A stretch of DNA of 57,750 bases from Burkholderiales bacterium (GCA_016191995.1 JACPVA010000065.1:1-57750); one strand, 5' to 3'; shown: positions 1 to 10,667, counted from the stretch's first letter. Translations and numbers: made by a program. The notes: generated by a model not told the origin, from the letters alone.

Positions 1-1199
1 ATCGACGCCGCGCGCATGCCGCTGGCGGATCAGCTGCGCACCGCACGCGCCGCCGACGGCCACCCCGGCGCGGTCGACCGGCTGTTCGGCGCCGACGTTC
101 GGATCTTCGACCTGCACCCGGCGAGCGCGGCGACGCTGGCGCGCGCGCCGGCCGGCGCGCCGGGCGAGGTTGTCGCGCGGCGCGGGCCGGCGCTGCTGCG
201 GCGCACGGCGGGTGGCGGGGTCTGGATCGGCCGCGTACGGCGGCTCGACCGGCCCGCGGGCGAGCCGCCGCTCAAGCTCGCCGCAGTCGAGGCCTTCGCC
301 GCCGAGGCCGCGGCGCTGCCGGTGCTCGACGTGCTGCTGCAGCGCGACGCCGACGAATGGGACGAGCTGCGCTACGAGACCTTCGGTCCGCCGGATGCGG
401 CGGTCGGCTGGCTGAACTTCGACTTCCACAACGGCGCACTGGACAGCGCGCAATGCCGGCGGCTGCGCGACGCGCTGCGCGCGATCCGCGCGCGGCCGCC
501 ACGCGTGCTGGTGCTGGCCGGCGGCGAGGACTTCTTCTGCAACGGCATCCACCTGCATGCGATCGAGTCGGCGTCCTACGTCGAAGGAGGCAGTGCCGCC
601 GATGCGTCCTGGGCCAATATCCAGGCGATCGACGACGTCGTGCTCGAGATCCTCGGCTTCACCGACAGCCTGACGGTGGCCGCGCTGCGCGGCAATGCGG
701 GTGCAGGCGGATGCTTCGTCGCGCTCGCCGCCGACCGCGTGTGGGCGCACGCCGGGGTCGTGCTCAACCCGCACTACAAGAATATGGGCAACCTCTACGG
801 GTCGGAGTACTGGACCTACACGCTGCCGGCGCGCGTCGGCGCCGGCGGCATCGCGCAGGTGATGGGGCATCGTCTGCCGTTGCTGGCGGAACAGGCGCGC
901 GCGCTCGGCATCGTCGACGAGGTGCTGACCGACGATGCCGATGTGTTCGAGGCCGCGGCGCGGCGCGACGCACTGGCGCTGGCGGCGCGGCCCGACTTCG
1001 GCGCGCTGCTCGCGGCCAAGCGCGATCGGCGCGCGCGCGACGAGGCCGCGCGTCCGCTGGCCGCCTACCGCGCCGACGAGCTCGCGCGCATGCAGCGCAA
1101 CTTCTACGGCTTCGGCCCCAGCTACCATGTCGCGCGGCATCACTTCGTGACGCGCAAGCTGCAGGCCTGGACCCCGCGCCATCTCGCGGTGCACCGCAC

Positions 1200-1203
<4 letters not shown>
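1..1203 (+). CDS. hoxX: HoxX, hydrogenase maturation protein (3' part, cut by window edge)
   Basis: C-terminal about 400 residues of HoxX; the frame is open to base 1, so the N-terminal formyl-THF-hydrolase-like domain lies outside the window. What is visible is the crotonase (enoyl-CoA hydratase-like) domain, with GWLNFDFHNGAL, VLAGGEDFFCNGIHLH and LRGNAGAGGCFVALAADRVW, followed by a C-terminal helical tail. In characterised members HoxX makes the active-site CO ligand of [NiFe] hydrogenases from a formyl group under aerobic conditions. Its stop codon overlaps the hoxA start (ATGA), so the two are translationally coupled. The neighbouring H2-sensing genes support the assignment. Confidence 0.93.
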
Positions 1204-2671
<1,468 letters not shown>

Positions 2672-2675
<4 letters not shown>

Positions 2676-3682
2676 GCGCCCCGACCTTCGACCTGCTGTG
2701 GCTGCAGGCCGCCGGCTGCGGCGGCTGCAGCATGTCGCTGCTGAACGCCGACACGCCGGACTTCGACGCCCGGCTCGCCACCGCCGGGATCCGGATGCTG
2801 TGGCACCCGACGCTGTCGCTGGAAAGCGGCGCCGACGTGCTCGCGCTGGTCGACGAGATCCTGGGCGGGCAGCGCCGGCTCGATGCGCTGGTCGTCGAGG
2901 GCGCGCTGCTGCGTGGCCCGCAGGGTAGCGGGCGCTTCCAGCTCTGGGCCGGCACCGGGCGGCCGCTGGCCGAGTGGGTGCAGCGGCTGGCCGGCGTGGC
3001 GCACCATGTCGTCGCGGTCGGCAGCTGCGCCGCCTTCGGCGGCATGAGCGCGACGGGCGCCAACGCCACCGACGCCTGCGGGCTGCAGTACGACGACGAG
3101 CGCCCGGGTGGGCTGCTCGGCGCCGGCTTCGTCGCCGGCGGCGGGCTGCCGGTGGTCAACGTCGCCGGCTGCCCGACGCACCCGGACTGGGTGCTCGATA
3201 CGCTGGCGGCACTCGCCGCCGGCGAGATCGCGCGCGCGTCGCTGGACCCGCTGGCGCGCCCGCGCCACTATGCCGACCACCTCGTCCACCACGGCTGCAA
3301 GCGCAACGAGTACTACGAGTACAAGGCCAGCGCCGAGAAGCCCGGCGACCTGGGCTGCCTGATGGAACACATGGGCTGCAAGGGCACGCAGGCACACGCC
3401 GACTGCAACACCCGGCTGTGGAACGGCGAGGGATCGTGCACGCGTGGCGGCTATGCCTGCATCAGCTGCACCGAACCCGGATTCCAGAACCCCGGGCACC
3501 CCTTCCACCGCACGCCCAAGATCGCTGGCATCCCGATCGGGCTGCCGACCGACATGCCCAAGGCCTGGTTCGTCGCGCTGGCGTCGCTGTCCAAGAGTGC
3601 GACGCCCAGGCGCGTCAAGCACAACGCGACGGCGGACCACCTGGTCGAGCCGCCGGTGGTGCGGCGGACGAGATTGAAGTGA
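2672..3682 (+). CDS. hoxB: HoxB/HupU, small subunit of the regulatory (H2-sensing) [NiFe] hydrogenase
   Basis: 336 residues. There is no Tat signal peptide, as expected of the cytoplasmic H2 sensor and unlike energy-yielding uptake hydrogenases. Iron-sulfur cluster ligands are in place: [12 protein letters not shown] near the N-terminus, [16 protein letters not shown], and the C-terminal series [27 protein letters not shown] and [17 protein letters not shown]. It pairs with HoxC to form the sensor that signals to HoxJ. The start overlaps the hoxA stop. It is normally followed directly by hoxC; here about 2.9 kb of foreign-looking DNA intervenes. Confidence 0.96.
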
Positions 3683-3763
3683 ATGAGGCTGTGTGATGTC
3701 GTGATGTCGAACTGATGATGCTCTGCGACTCGTGATCCGGAACCGAGAACAGGCAGCCGCACC

Positions 3764-3999
3764 ATGCGCACGACGATCAACCTCGCCGAGGACGCGATGC
3801 TGCTGGCCAAGAGCCTGGCCGCTCGCGAGCAGATCCCGCTCGGCGAGGCCGCATCGAGACTGGTCCGTCGGGGAGCGATGGCGCCGCAGCCGCCCGACGC
3901 CGACCGCCCGCTGCGCGGGCGCTTCGCGCTGCTGCCCGGCGCGGCGAGGTCATCACGCCGCAGCATGTGCGCGAGCTGATGGAGCGCGAGGGGATCTGA
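3764..3999 (+). pseudogene. vapB-like antitoxin, frameshifted
   Basis: The start reads MRTTINLAEDAMLLAKSLAA, a ribbon-helix-helix antitoxin of VapB type. The frame breaks after GRFALLP: the expected C-terminus GEVITPQHVRELMEREGI is present one frame away and ends at 3997-3999, so one base has been lost near 3945. The intact frame would end just before the ATG at 4000 of the vapC remnant, the usual vapBC arrangement. It is a relic within the DNA that separates hoxB from hoxC. Confidence 0.7.
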
Positions 4000-4248
4000 A
4001 TGCGCGCGCAGCGCGACCGGCTGCGCCAGGCCTGCGCCGAGCTCGACCATGAGTTCTGGCCCGACGGCATTTCGCTGCGCGATCCGCACCGATTCGACCT
4101 CGACCGCCTGCGCGGCCACAACCAGATCACCGACGCCTACCTGCTCGCACTGGCCACGGCCCGCGGCGGTTGCCTCGCCACCTTCGACCAGAACGTCGCG
4201 CTGGCGGCCGTGCGCGGTGCGACGCCCGCCAACCTGCTGCTGCTGTAG
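4000..4248 (+). pseudogene. vapC-like PIN-domain toxin, N-terminus missing
   Basis: The 82-residue frame matches only the C-terminal half of a VapC PIN ribonuclease: HNQITDAYLLALATARGGCLATFDQNVAL holds the later acidic residues of the active site. The N-terminal half, which normally starts with a V/L-L-D-x-N/S motif holding the first catalytic Asp, is absent, because the frame starts with an unrelated short lead. Typical VapC toxins have about 130-145 residues. It is most likely inactive and forms a decayed pair with the frameshifted antitoxin just upstream. Confidence 0.65.
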
Positions 4249-4287
4249 GCACCGGACGCCACGACGACCCGCCTCGTCGTCGGCCCC
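4243..4287 (+). repeat. Copy 1 of a 45-bp direct repeat containing a mutated hoxC start
   Basis: This 45-nt stretch matches 6532-6576 at 44 of 45 positions. In the downstream copy it covers the end of a vapC-like remnant, the spacer and the first codons of hoxC. Here the only difference changes the hoxC ATG to ACG, and the reading frame loses similarity to hoxC immediately afterwards. It marks the left edge of the insertion between hoxB and hoxC. Confidence 0.85.
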
Positions 4288-4571
4288 CTCGGCCGCGACG
4301 CCGAGAACCGCGGAATACGCGTGCTGCTCGCCAGCAGACTGGCCGTGCGGCCATGGAGGCCCAGACCCGGGCGCACTTCATGGGTGTCGGGTCAGGCCTT
4401 GCGCCGGTCTCGGACCCACCGGAGGGGGTTGGATCTCCATGCTCCCGCCCCGGGGCGCGCCAATCGAGCCATATTCGAATCGGTTCTATCGATCGACGAA
4501 AGCTGTCTACCCGACTGCGCGTCTTTCGGGCGCCAGGGTCGGAGAATGAGATCTTCCTGGGAGGGCAGACC

Positions 4572-5360
4572 GTGGAGATCGAGGGTTCGAGGGCCTTGGC
4601 CGGGCTGATGGTCGGCATCATCGTCGGCATCACCGGTGTGGGCGGCGGTGCGCTGATGACGCCGCTGCTGGTGTTGATGTTCGGCGTGGCGCCGCAGACA
4701 GCCGTGGGCACGGATCTGCTGTACGCCTCCATCACCAAGATGGTCGGCGTGGGTGTGCACCACAGCCACGGCACGGTGGACTGGGGCGTCGTGGGCCGCC
4801 TGGCGATGGGCAGCCTGCCCGCCGCCGCGGCCACCCTGGCCTGGATGCACTTCAGCGAGACGACCCAGGTCAAGACCGGCTTCATCGTCGACGCCGTCGC
4901 CGTGGCGCTGATGATCACTGCCTTGGGCATGCTGTTGAAGGACTGGCTGCGCGGGTTGGGCCGCGGCCTGCGTATCGCCGATGCCGCGCGGTTCAAGCGG
5001 GTGCAGCCAGTCGCCACCGTGCTGGGCGGCGCGGTGCTCGGCGCGCTGGTCGCGCTGTCCTCCATCGGCGCGGGCGCGCTGGGCACGGTGATGCTCGTCT
5101 ACCTCTACCCACTGCGGCTGAACGCCAGCAAGCTGGTCGGCACCGACCTTGCACACGCCATACCGCTGGCGCTGACCGCGGGCCTCGGCCACCTGGCGCT
5201 GGGCAACGTCGACTTCGGCCTGCTGCTGAACCTGCTGCTGGGTTCCATCCCGGGCGTGCTGATCGGCTCGTTCGCCAGTACGCGCGCGCCTCTGGCACTC
5301 ATCCGCTACGCCATCGCTTTCGTGCTGGGCGCGGTCGCGCTCAAGATGTTCTCGGTCTGA
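4572..5360 (+). CDS. TauE/SafE-family sulfite/anion permease
   Basis: 262 residues, almost entirely hydrophobic, with about eight membrane segments. The first segment carries the family signature GIIVGITGVGGGALMTPLL, and the second repeat begins GGAVLGALVALSSIGAGALG. Family members export sulfite, sulfoacetate or related anions, or act as uptake carriers; the substrate here cannot be told. The GTG start at 4572 was chosen because it follows a GGGAG ribosome site at 4559-4563 and sits just before the first membrane segment; the upstream open frame is not protein-like. It lies in the DNA inserted between hoxB and hoxC and has no evident link to hydrogenase. Confidence 0.85.
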   Translation: MEIEGSRALAGLMVGIIVGITGVGGGALMTPLLVLMFGVAPQTAVGTDLLYASITKMVGVGVHHSHGTVDWGVVGRLAMGSLPAAAATLAWMHFSETTQVKTGFIVDAVAVALMITALGMLLKDWLRGLGRGLRIADAARFKRVQPVATVLGGAVLGALVALSSIGAGALGTVMLVYLYPLRLNASKLVGTDLAHAIPLALTAGLGHLALGNVDFGLLLNLLLGSIPGVLIGSFASTRAPLALIRYAIAFVLGAVALKMFSV

Positions 5361-5455
5361 CCGGCGCTTCGGGCGCGCGGCTTGGCGCGTGTGTCCGAGC
5401 GTGCGGGAGCGGTACGTGCGAGCGGGCGCGCAGGGCACGCCCGAAGCGCTCGGCA

Positions 5456-5484
5456 CCCGCGGCCACTCAGCCCGCGACCGCGGG
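5456..5484. terminator. Possible bidirectional terminator between convergent genes
   Basis: A 7-bp GC-rich inverted repeat (CCCGCGG / CCGCGGG) lies between the convergent tauE-like and pagL-like genes. A longer-range 12-bp perfect inverted repeat (GCGCTTCGGGCG at 5364-5375, its complement at 5438-5449) also spans the gap. No clear U-tract follows either one, so the terminator role is inferred mainly from position. Confidence 0.3.
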
Positions 5485-5495
5485 CCATCGACGAA

Positions 5496-6137
5496 TCAGA
5501 ACGATCGGCGCAGGCCGATGCCGAGGAAGTTCGACCCGACACCGCGCGGTGCGACGATTCCGTACAGACCCGATCGGTGGTGGATACGCGTGATGACTTC
5601 CCAGCGGCTTTGCGGATCGTCGAGCCGCCACGCGAGCTCGTAGACGTTGAACAGCTGAAGCCGGTAGCGCCGATCGGAGTCACCTCGGCTCGGCGGATCC
5701 TCGTAGCGTGGCTCGCCTGCCGCGTAGGACAGGCCCATGCCGAGCATCGGGTGCAGGCGAACCATGCCGATCCGCCAGCCGCCGAAGCGCAGGGTGACTG
5801 CGGCCGCTGCTTCGGCATGCTGCTGCAGCCCCTCGTGTTTGGCGAGGACGGCTTCGAGGCCGATGCGGGTCGCCGGGACACCGCTTCGATCGAAGAGTGG
5901 CTGCCAGGACGCCGGTGGCGGCAGCAGATGCAGCACGCTCACGGCGGCCAGATGCGTCGGATCGAAGCGCAGGTCGCCCTCCAGGATCCGGCCCGGAATC
6001 TCGGGCAGGTTGGTGTCCATGCCCTTGGCGACGTAGAGTCCCATGCTCCTGTCGGTGGCGGCGTGCGCGATCACCGGCGAATCCAGAGCCGCGACGAGGA
6101 CGGCGGGCAATGCCAGCATTCGGATGACGGGGGGCAT
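5496..6137 (-). CDS. PagL-like lipid A 3-O-deacylase (outer-membrane beta-barrel)
   Basis: 213 residues from the chosen ATG at 6137. This start gives a typical signal peptide (MPPVIRMLALPAVLVAALDSPVIAHA); the longer upstream frame is not protein-like. The C-terminus carries the PagL family hallmark RIHHRSGLYG followed by GSNFLGIGLRRSF ending in Phe. In PagL the conserved His and Ser form the catalytic centre that removes the 3-O-linked acyl chain of lipid A in the outer membrane. Overall similarity to PagL is weak outside the C-terminal third, so the substrate is inferred. It converges with the TauE-like gene and is part of the insertion between hoxB and hoxC. Confidence 0.65.
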   Translation of the reverse strand: MPPVIRMLALPAVLVAALDSPVIAHAATDRSMGLYVAKGMDTNLPEIPGRILEGDLRFDPTHLAAVSVLHLLPPPASWQPLFDRSGVPATRIGLEAVLAKHEGLQQHAEAAAAVTLRFGGWRIGMVRLHPMLGMGLSYAAGEPRYEDPPSRGDSDRRYRLQLFNVYELAWRLDDPQSRWEVITRIHHRSGLYGIVAPRGVGSNFLGIGLRRSF

Positions 6138-6375
6138 GGCGAAGCGGCTCGGCGTGATGGTCGGGGCTGCGAGCATGCCACGACGAGGGCAGATGCTCCG
6201 CCGAAGCCTGTCGCATCGGCACGACGCGACACCCGGCCATGTGGCGGAGCTGCCAGCGGCGCTGGAGCCTGCATTGGAGCCGAAGGCCATGGCGGCCGCC
6301 TGCTGCCATGGTGCGACACCGGCGATGTGATGACAATGGTGCCGTCATCGTGAGACTGGTGGAGGCGGGCACGCC

Positions 6376-6537
6376 ATGCGAGCGACGATCGACCTGGCCC
6401 AAGCGGGTGCTGCTGGCCGAGCGCGCGGCATGCGCGTCGCGACGCGCTCGATCGCGGGCGGCAGCGTGGTGCGAGTTCTCGAGCTGCAGCGCCAAGGGCG
6501 GCGCGGCCTGGCGCAGGCCAAGCTGCTGCCGCTGTAG
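6376..6537 (+). pseudogene. Second vapBC remnant upstream of hoxC
   Basis: The first codons (MRATIDLA) and the out-of-frame VLLAERA match the start of the vapB relic at 3764. The last codons (KLLPL, stop) fall where that locus has the vapC end. The middle of both genes is missing, so a 5' vapB scrap is fused to a 3' vapC scrap. Nothing else is seen in the 415 bases between the pagL-like gene and hoxC. Confidence 0.5.
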
Positions 6538-6576
6538 GCACCGGACGCCACGATGACCCGCCTCGTCGTCGGCCCC
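6532..6576 (+). repeat. Copy 2 of the 45-bp direct repeat (true hoxC start)
   Basis: Pairs with 4243-4287 (44 of 45 identical). It includes the functional hoxC ATG at 6553 and eight codons after it. The spacing between copies is 2289 bp. Confidence 0.85.
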
Positions 6577-8076
6577 TTCAACCGCGTCGAGGGCGACCTC
6601 GAGGTGCGGCTGGAGCTTCGCGACGGCGCGGTGGCGTCGGCCGAGGTCACGGCGCCGCTTTACCGCGGTTTCGAGACCATGCTGCTCGGGCGCGACCCGC
6701 TGGATGCGCTCTTCATCGTGCCGCGCATCTGCGGCATCTGCTCGGTGTCGCAGTCGGTCGCCGCGGCGCGTGCGCTGGCAGACCTTGCCGGCGCCGCGCC
6801 GCCGCCCAACGGCGCGCACGCGATCAACCTGATGCTCGCGTGCGAGAACCTGGCCGACCACCTGGCGCACTTCTACCTCTTCTTCATGCCCGACTTCACG
6901 CGCGCCGCCTACGCCGGCCGGCCGTGGTTCGACGAGGCGCAGCGCCGTTTCGCCGCCCCCGGCGGCGTGCACCGCGCGGCGGCGGTGGCGGCGCGCCAGC
7001 GCTGGTTCGGGATGATGGGCACGCTCGGCGGCAAATGGCCGCATACGCAAAGCCTTTCGCCCGGCGGCAGCAGCCGCGCCCTCGACGCCGCCGAGCGCCA
7101 GCGGCTGCTGGCGCGGCTGGCCGAGTTCCGCGCCTTCGTCGAGCGCCAGCTCTACGCGGCGCCACTGGCGGAGGTGGCGGCGATCGACAGCTGGGATGGG
7201 TTCCAGGCCTGGTGCGACGCCGCGCCCGCGCATGGCGACCTGCGCCTGTTCGCCGCCATCGCCGCCGACGCCGGGCTGCACGCGCTCGGCCGCGGCCCGG
7301 GGCGCGCGCTGAGCTGGGGCGCCTACCCTCAGCCGGATGCGCCGGGCCCTTCGACCGCGCCCGCTCCGTCTGCACATCAGGCACCCGCGCTGCCGCTGTT
7401 CGCCCCCGGCCTCTGGTGCGACGGTGCCGCCGCAGGCGAGCGCGCAGGAATCGCCCCGGCCGACCCCGACGCGGTGACCGAGGACCTTCGCCACGCCTGG
7501 CTCGCCGACCCCGAGGGCGGTCCGCGGCACCCTCGCGCCGGGCTCACCCAGCCCGACGCCGACAAGCCCGGCGCCTACAGCTGGTGCAAGGCGCCGCGGC
7601 TGGCGGGCCGCGTCGTCGAGACCGGGGCGCTGGCGCGCCAGCTCGCCGAAGGCCAGCCGCTGGTCGCCGACGCGGTGCGCGTGCTCGGCTGCGTCGTCAC
7701 GACGCGCGTGCTGGCGCGGCTGCTCGAATTTTCGCGCGTGCTGCCGGCGATGGAACGCTGGCTGCGCGCGCTCGTGCCGGGCGCGCCCTTCCACGCCGAA
7801 TGCGCGCTGCCAGCCCGCGGCAGCGGTGTCGGCCTCGCGGAGGCGGCGCGCGGCGCGCTCGGGCACTGGATCGCGGTCGACGGCGGGCGCATCGCGTTGT
7901 GGCAGATCGTCGCGCCGACGAGCTGGAATTTCTCGCCGCGCGACGCCGCCGGCACCCCGGGCGCGCTGGAGGCGGCGCTGGTCGGCACCCCGGTGGCCTC
8001 CGGCGAGACGACGCCGGTGGCGGTGCAGCATATCGTGCGATCGTTCGACCCGTGCATGGTCTGCACCGTGCACTGA
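6553..8076 (+). CDS. hoxC: HoxC/HupV, large subunit of the regulatory (H2-sensing) [NiFe] hydrogenase
   Basis: 507 residues. The two Cys pairs that hold the NiFe(CN)2CO centre are present: RICGICSVSQS near residue 58 and DPCMVCTVH at the very C-terminus. The protein ends exactly at this His, with no C-terminal extension for an endopeptidase to remove; that is typical of H2-sensing (group 2b) enzymes and separates it from catalytic uptake hydrogenases. With HoxB it binds H2 and passes the signal to HoxJ. It is followed at 50 bp by nikR. Its start region is duplicated 2.3 kb upstream. Confidence 0.96.
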   Translation: MTRLVVGPFNRVEGDLEVRLELRDGAVASAEVTAPLYRGFETMLLGRDPLDALFIVPRICGICSVSQSVAAARALADLAGAAPPPNGAHAINLMLACENLADHLAHFYLFFMPDFTRAAYAGRPWFDEAQRRFAAPGGVHRAAAVAARQRWFGMMGTLGGKWPHTQSLSPGGSSRALDAAERQRLLARLAEFRAFVERQLYAAPLAEVAAIDSWDGFQAWCDAAPAHGDLRLFAAIAADAGLHALGRGPGRALSWGAYPQPDAPGPSTAPAPSAHQAPALPLFAPGLWCDGAAAGERAGIAPADPDAVTEDLRHAWLADPEGGPRHPRAGLTQPDADKPGAYSWCKAPRLAGRVVETGALARQLAEGQPLVADAVRVLGCVVTTRVLARLLEFSRVLPAMERWLRALVPGAPFHAECALPARGSGVGLAEAARGALGHWIAVDGGRIALWQIVAPTSWNFSPRDAAGTPGALEAALVGTPVASGETTPVAVQHIVRSFDPCMVCTVH

Positions 8077-8126
8077 TTCATCGGGCCCTCATCGATCGCT
8101 CTGCCCGCCGGTGCGAAGGAACCGCG

Positions 8127-8591
8127 ATGGACCGTTTCACGATCTCGCTGCCCGACGAGCTGGCGCGCGACTTCGACCGCTGGATCGCCGCGCGCAGCTA
8201 CGCCAACCGATCCGAGGCGGTGCGCGACCTGCTGCGCGCCGAGCTGGAACGCACGCGGCTGGCCGAGGGCGAGGCGGCGCAATGCGTCGGCAGCCTGTCG
8301 TATGTCTTCAACCACCACGAGCGCGACCTCGCCGAGCGGCTGACCGCGTTGCAGCATGCGCACCACGACCTGACGGTATCGACGATGCACGCGCACCTGG
8401 ACCACGACCATTGCCTGGAGACGGTGATCGTGCGCGGGCCGACGACCCGGGTGCGGCGCTTCGCCGATGCCTTCTGCGCCGAGCGCGGGGTGCGCCATGG
8501 CAAGCTCGACCTGATCGGCGTCGACCCGCAGGCCGCGCACCGTCACGGCCACGGCGGCGCGGCGCATGTCCACCTGGGGCCGGCGCGATGA
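8127..8591 (+). CDS. nikR: NikR, nickel-responsive ribbon-helix-helix regulator
   Basis: 154 residues. The N-terminal ribbon-helix-helix domain (1-50; MDRFTISLPDELARDFDRWI) is followed by an ACT-like nickel-binding domain. The high-affinity Ni ligands line up with E. coli NikR: His77, His88, His90 and Cys96 (STMHAHLDHDHCLE). A His-rich tail ends the protein. AAGGA at 8116-8120 sits well before the ATG. NikR represses nickel uptake genes when nickel is sufficient. A nickel permease gene 2.1 kb downstream and the Ni-containing HoxC just upstream make this a coherent nickel locus. Confidence 0.93.
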   Translation: MDRFTISLPDELARDFDRWIAARSYANRSEAVRDLLRAELERTRLAEGEAAQCVGSLSYVFNHHERDLAERLTALQHAHHDLTVSTMHAHLDHDHCLETVIVRGPTTRVRRFADAFCAERGVRHGKLDLIGVDPQAAHRHGHGGAAHVHLGPAR

Positions 8592-8670
8592 GGCGGGTGG
8601 CAAGGGTGGCCGCAGGCCGCGACCACGCGCTGGGCATGCGGGCCGCGAGAGGCCGCCGGAGGGCCGCGAG

Positions 8671-9078
8671 GTGAGCGGCGGGCCCGGACCGGAATCGCTG
8701 TTCGTCCTCTACGTCGCCGACCAGGCGCGCAGCGCGCGCTTCTGGGCCGCCGCTCTCGGCAGCGCGCCACGGCTGGACGTGCCGGGGATGACCGAATTCG
8801 CGCTGCCCGGCGGCGCCGCGCTCGGGCTGATGCCCGAGCGTGGCATTCGCGCGCTGCTCGGCGACGCACTGCCCGACCCGGCGCGCGCCGCCGGCGTGCC
8901 GCGCTGCGAGCTCTACCTGCGCGTGCCCGATGCGTGCGCGGCGCATGCACGCGCGCTGGCCGCCGGCGCGCGCGAGCTCAGCGCGCCCGCGCCGCGCGAA
9001 TGGGGCGACCTGGCGGGCTATGCGCTCGACCCGGACGGCCATGTCCTCGCGTTCGCAACGCCGCTGCCCGCGGGTTGA
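8671..9078 (+). CDS. VOC (glyoxalase/bleomycin-resistance) family protein
   Basis: 135 residues from a GTG preceded by GGAGGG at 8658-8663; the longer upstream frame is Arg-rich and unlikely to be coding. The beta-alpha-beta-beta-beta pattern of the vicinal-oxygen-chelate fold is visible twice: SLFVLYVADQARSARFWAAALG and ELYLRVPDACAAHARALAAG, ending GYALDPDGHVLAFATPLP. Family members use a metal to bind vicinal oxygens of substrates or drugs; the substrate is unknown. It sits between nikR and the PLP enzyme in the nickel locus, with no obvious functional link. Confidence 0.75.
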   Translation: MSGGPGPESLFVLYVADQARSARFWAAALGSAPRLDVPGMTEFALPGGAALGLMPERGIRALLGDALPDPARAAGVPRCELYLRVPDACAAHARALAAGARELSAPAPREWGDLAGYALDPDGHVLAFATPLPAG

Positions 9079-9177
9079 CACCGACGCGGGCGACTCGACG
9101 GCGCCGCGTTCTTGGACGACGATCGCTAGCGCGGAACACTGCACCCGGCCCCACGCGCGGGGCTTATGGAGACCGGC

Positions 9178-10461
9178 ATGAGCTACTCGAGCTATCACAA
9201 GCGCCGCATCAGCGACCGCGAGCTGCACCCCGAGACGCAGATGATGTCCTACGGCTACGACCCCTTCCTGTCCGAGGGCGCGGTCAAGCCGCCGGTCTTC
9301 CTGACCTCGACCTTCGCCTTCCGCAGCGCCGAGGACGGCGCGGCGTTCTTCGACGTCGTCGCCGGGCGCAAGCCGCCGCCGCAGGACAGCGGCGCGGGGC
9401 TGGTCTACAGCCGCTTCAACCACCCCAACCTCGAGATCGTCGAGGACCGGCTCGCGCTGCTCGACGGCGCCGAGGCGGCGATCGTCACCGCCAGCGGCAT
9501 GGCCGCGATCGCCGCCGTGCTGCTGGCCTTCCTGCGCCCGGGCGAGCAGGTCGTGCACTCGACGCCGCTGTACGGCGGCACCGAGACGCTGATCCGCAGG
9601 ATCCTGCCCGAGTGGCAGGTCGGCGGCCAGCCTTTCGTCGACGGGCTGTCGCGCCAGGCGATGGCCGATGCGCTGGAGGCGGCGGCGGCGCGCGGCCGCG
9701 TCGGCCTGTTCTACGTCGAGACGCCGGCCAACCCGACCAATGCGCTGGTCGACCTGGCGGCGGTGCGCGCGCTGCTCGACGATTTCGCCGCGCGCCACGG
9801 CTACCGGCCGGTCAGTGCCTGCGACAACACCATGCTCGGGCCGATCTTCCAGCACCCGATCCGCGACGGCATCGACCTGTCGATCTACTCGCTGACCAAG
9901 TATGTCGGCGGCCACAGCGACCTGGTGGCCGGCGGCGTCACCGGCCGCGCCGACCTGATCGGCCGGCTGCGGCTGCTGCGCGGCGCCTTCGGCTCGCAGC
10001 TCGACCCGCACTCGTCGTGGATGATCGCGCGCTCGATGGAGACGCTGGTGCTGCGGATGCGCCGCGCGGCGGCGACCGCGAGCCGCGTCGCGCACTGGCT
10101 CGCGACCAACCCGGTGCGCCCGGTGCGCGTGCTGCACCCGCAGCTGATCGACGATGCGGCCTACCAGGGCGTCTACCGGCGCCAGTGCAGCGGGGCCGGG
10201 TCGACCTTCTCGATCGTGCTCGACGGCGGGCGCGAGGCGGCGTTCCGCTTCGTCAACGGCCTGGCGCTGTTCAAGTCGGCGGTCAGCCTGGGCGGCACCG
10301 AGTCGCTTGTGTGCCACCCGGCGTCGACCACGCACTCGGGCGTGCCGGCCGAGGTGCGCGAGCAGGTCGGCGTCGGCGAGGGCCTGGTGCGGATGTCGAT
10401 CGGCCTGGAGCACGAGGACGACCTGATCGCCGATCTCGCGCAGGCGCTCGCGCGCGTCTGA
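9178..10461 (+). CDS. Cystathionine gamma-synthase family PLP-dependent enzyme
   Basis: 427 residues. Fold-type I trans-sulfuration enzyme signatures: YSRFNHPNLEIVEDRLALLDG, ASGMAAI, the PLP-binding VSACDNTMLGP, and the Schiff-base Lys in SLTKYVGGHSDLVAGG. The C-terminal SLGGTESLVCHPASTTHS is shared by cystathionine gamma-synthases and methionine/homocysteine gamma-lyases, and the exact reaction cannot be chosen from sequence alone. The ATG at 9178 was preferred over 9166 because GGAG at 9168-9171 then serves as ribosome site. It lies inside the hydrogenase-sensor/nickel locus, where sulfur or methionine metabolism is not an obvious fit. Confidence 0.85.
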   Translation: MSYSSYHKRRISDRELHPETQMMSYGYDPFLSEGAVKPPVFLTSTFAFRSAEDGAAFFDVVAGRKPPPQDSGAGLVYSRFNHPNLEIVEDRLALLDGAEAAIVTASGMAAIAAVLLAFLRPGEQVVHSTPLYGGTETLIRRILPEWQVGGQPFVDGLSRQAMADALEAAAARGRVGLFYVETPANPTNALVDLAAVRALLDDFAARHGYRPVSACDNTMLGPIFQHPIRDGIDLSIYSLTKYVGGHSDLVAGGVTGRADLIGRLRLLRGAFGSQLDPHSSWMIARSMETLVLRMRRAAATASRVAHWLATNPVRPVRVLHPQLIDDAAYQGVYRRQCSGAGSTFSIVLDGGREAAFRFVNGLALFKSAVSLGGTESLVCHPASTTHSGVPAEVREQVGVGEGLVRMSIGLEHEDDLIADLAQALARV

Positions 10462-10667
10462 AGGGCGGGCGGCGTCGCGGGGCGCCGGGTGCCGTGCTGG
10501 GGCGGCCGTCGTGGCCGGCCGCCGGCGCTGGCAGCGCGGCTTCCAGCGCCGGCGCCGGGCCGGTAGGCCGGCGACCGCTGGCACCCACTTCGGGCATCGG
10601 CCACGCCGCCCGCCGCCGCCCCGCTGACGCCCGGCGCGCGCGTGCCGCCGGGGATTCGCCCGCGCGA

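Noticed and set aside
5680..8073. 797-residue open frame on the minus strand opposite hoxC
   Set aside because: Low-complexity Arg/Ala/His-rich translation that shadows hoxC and the pagL-like gene; caused by high GC, no family motif.
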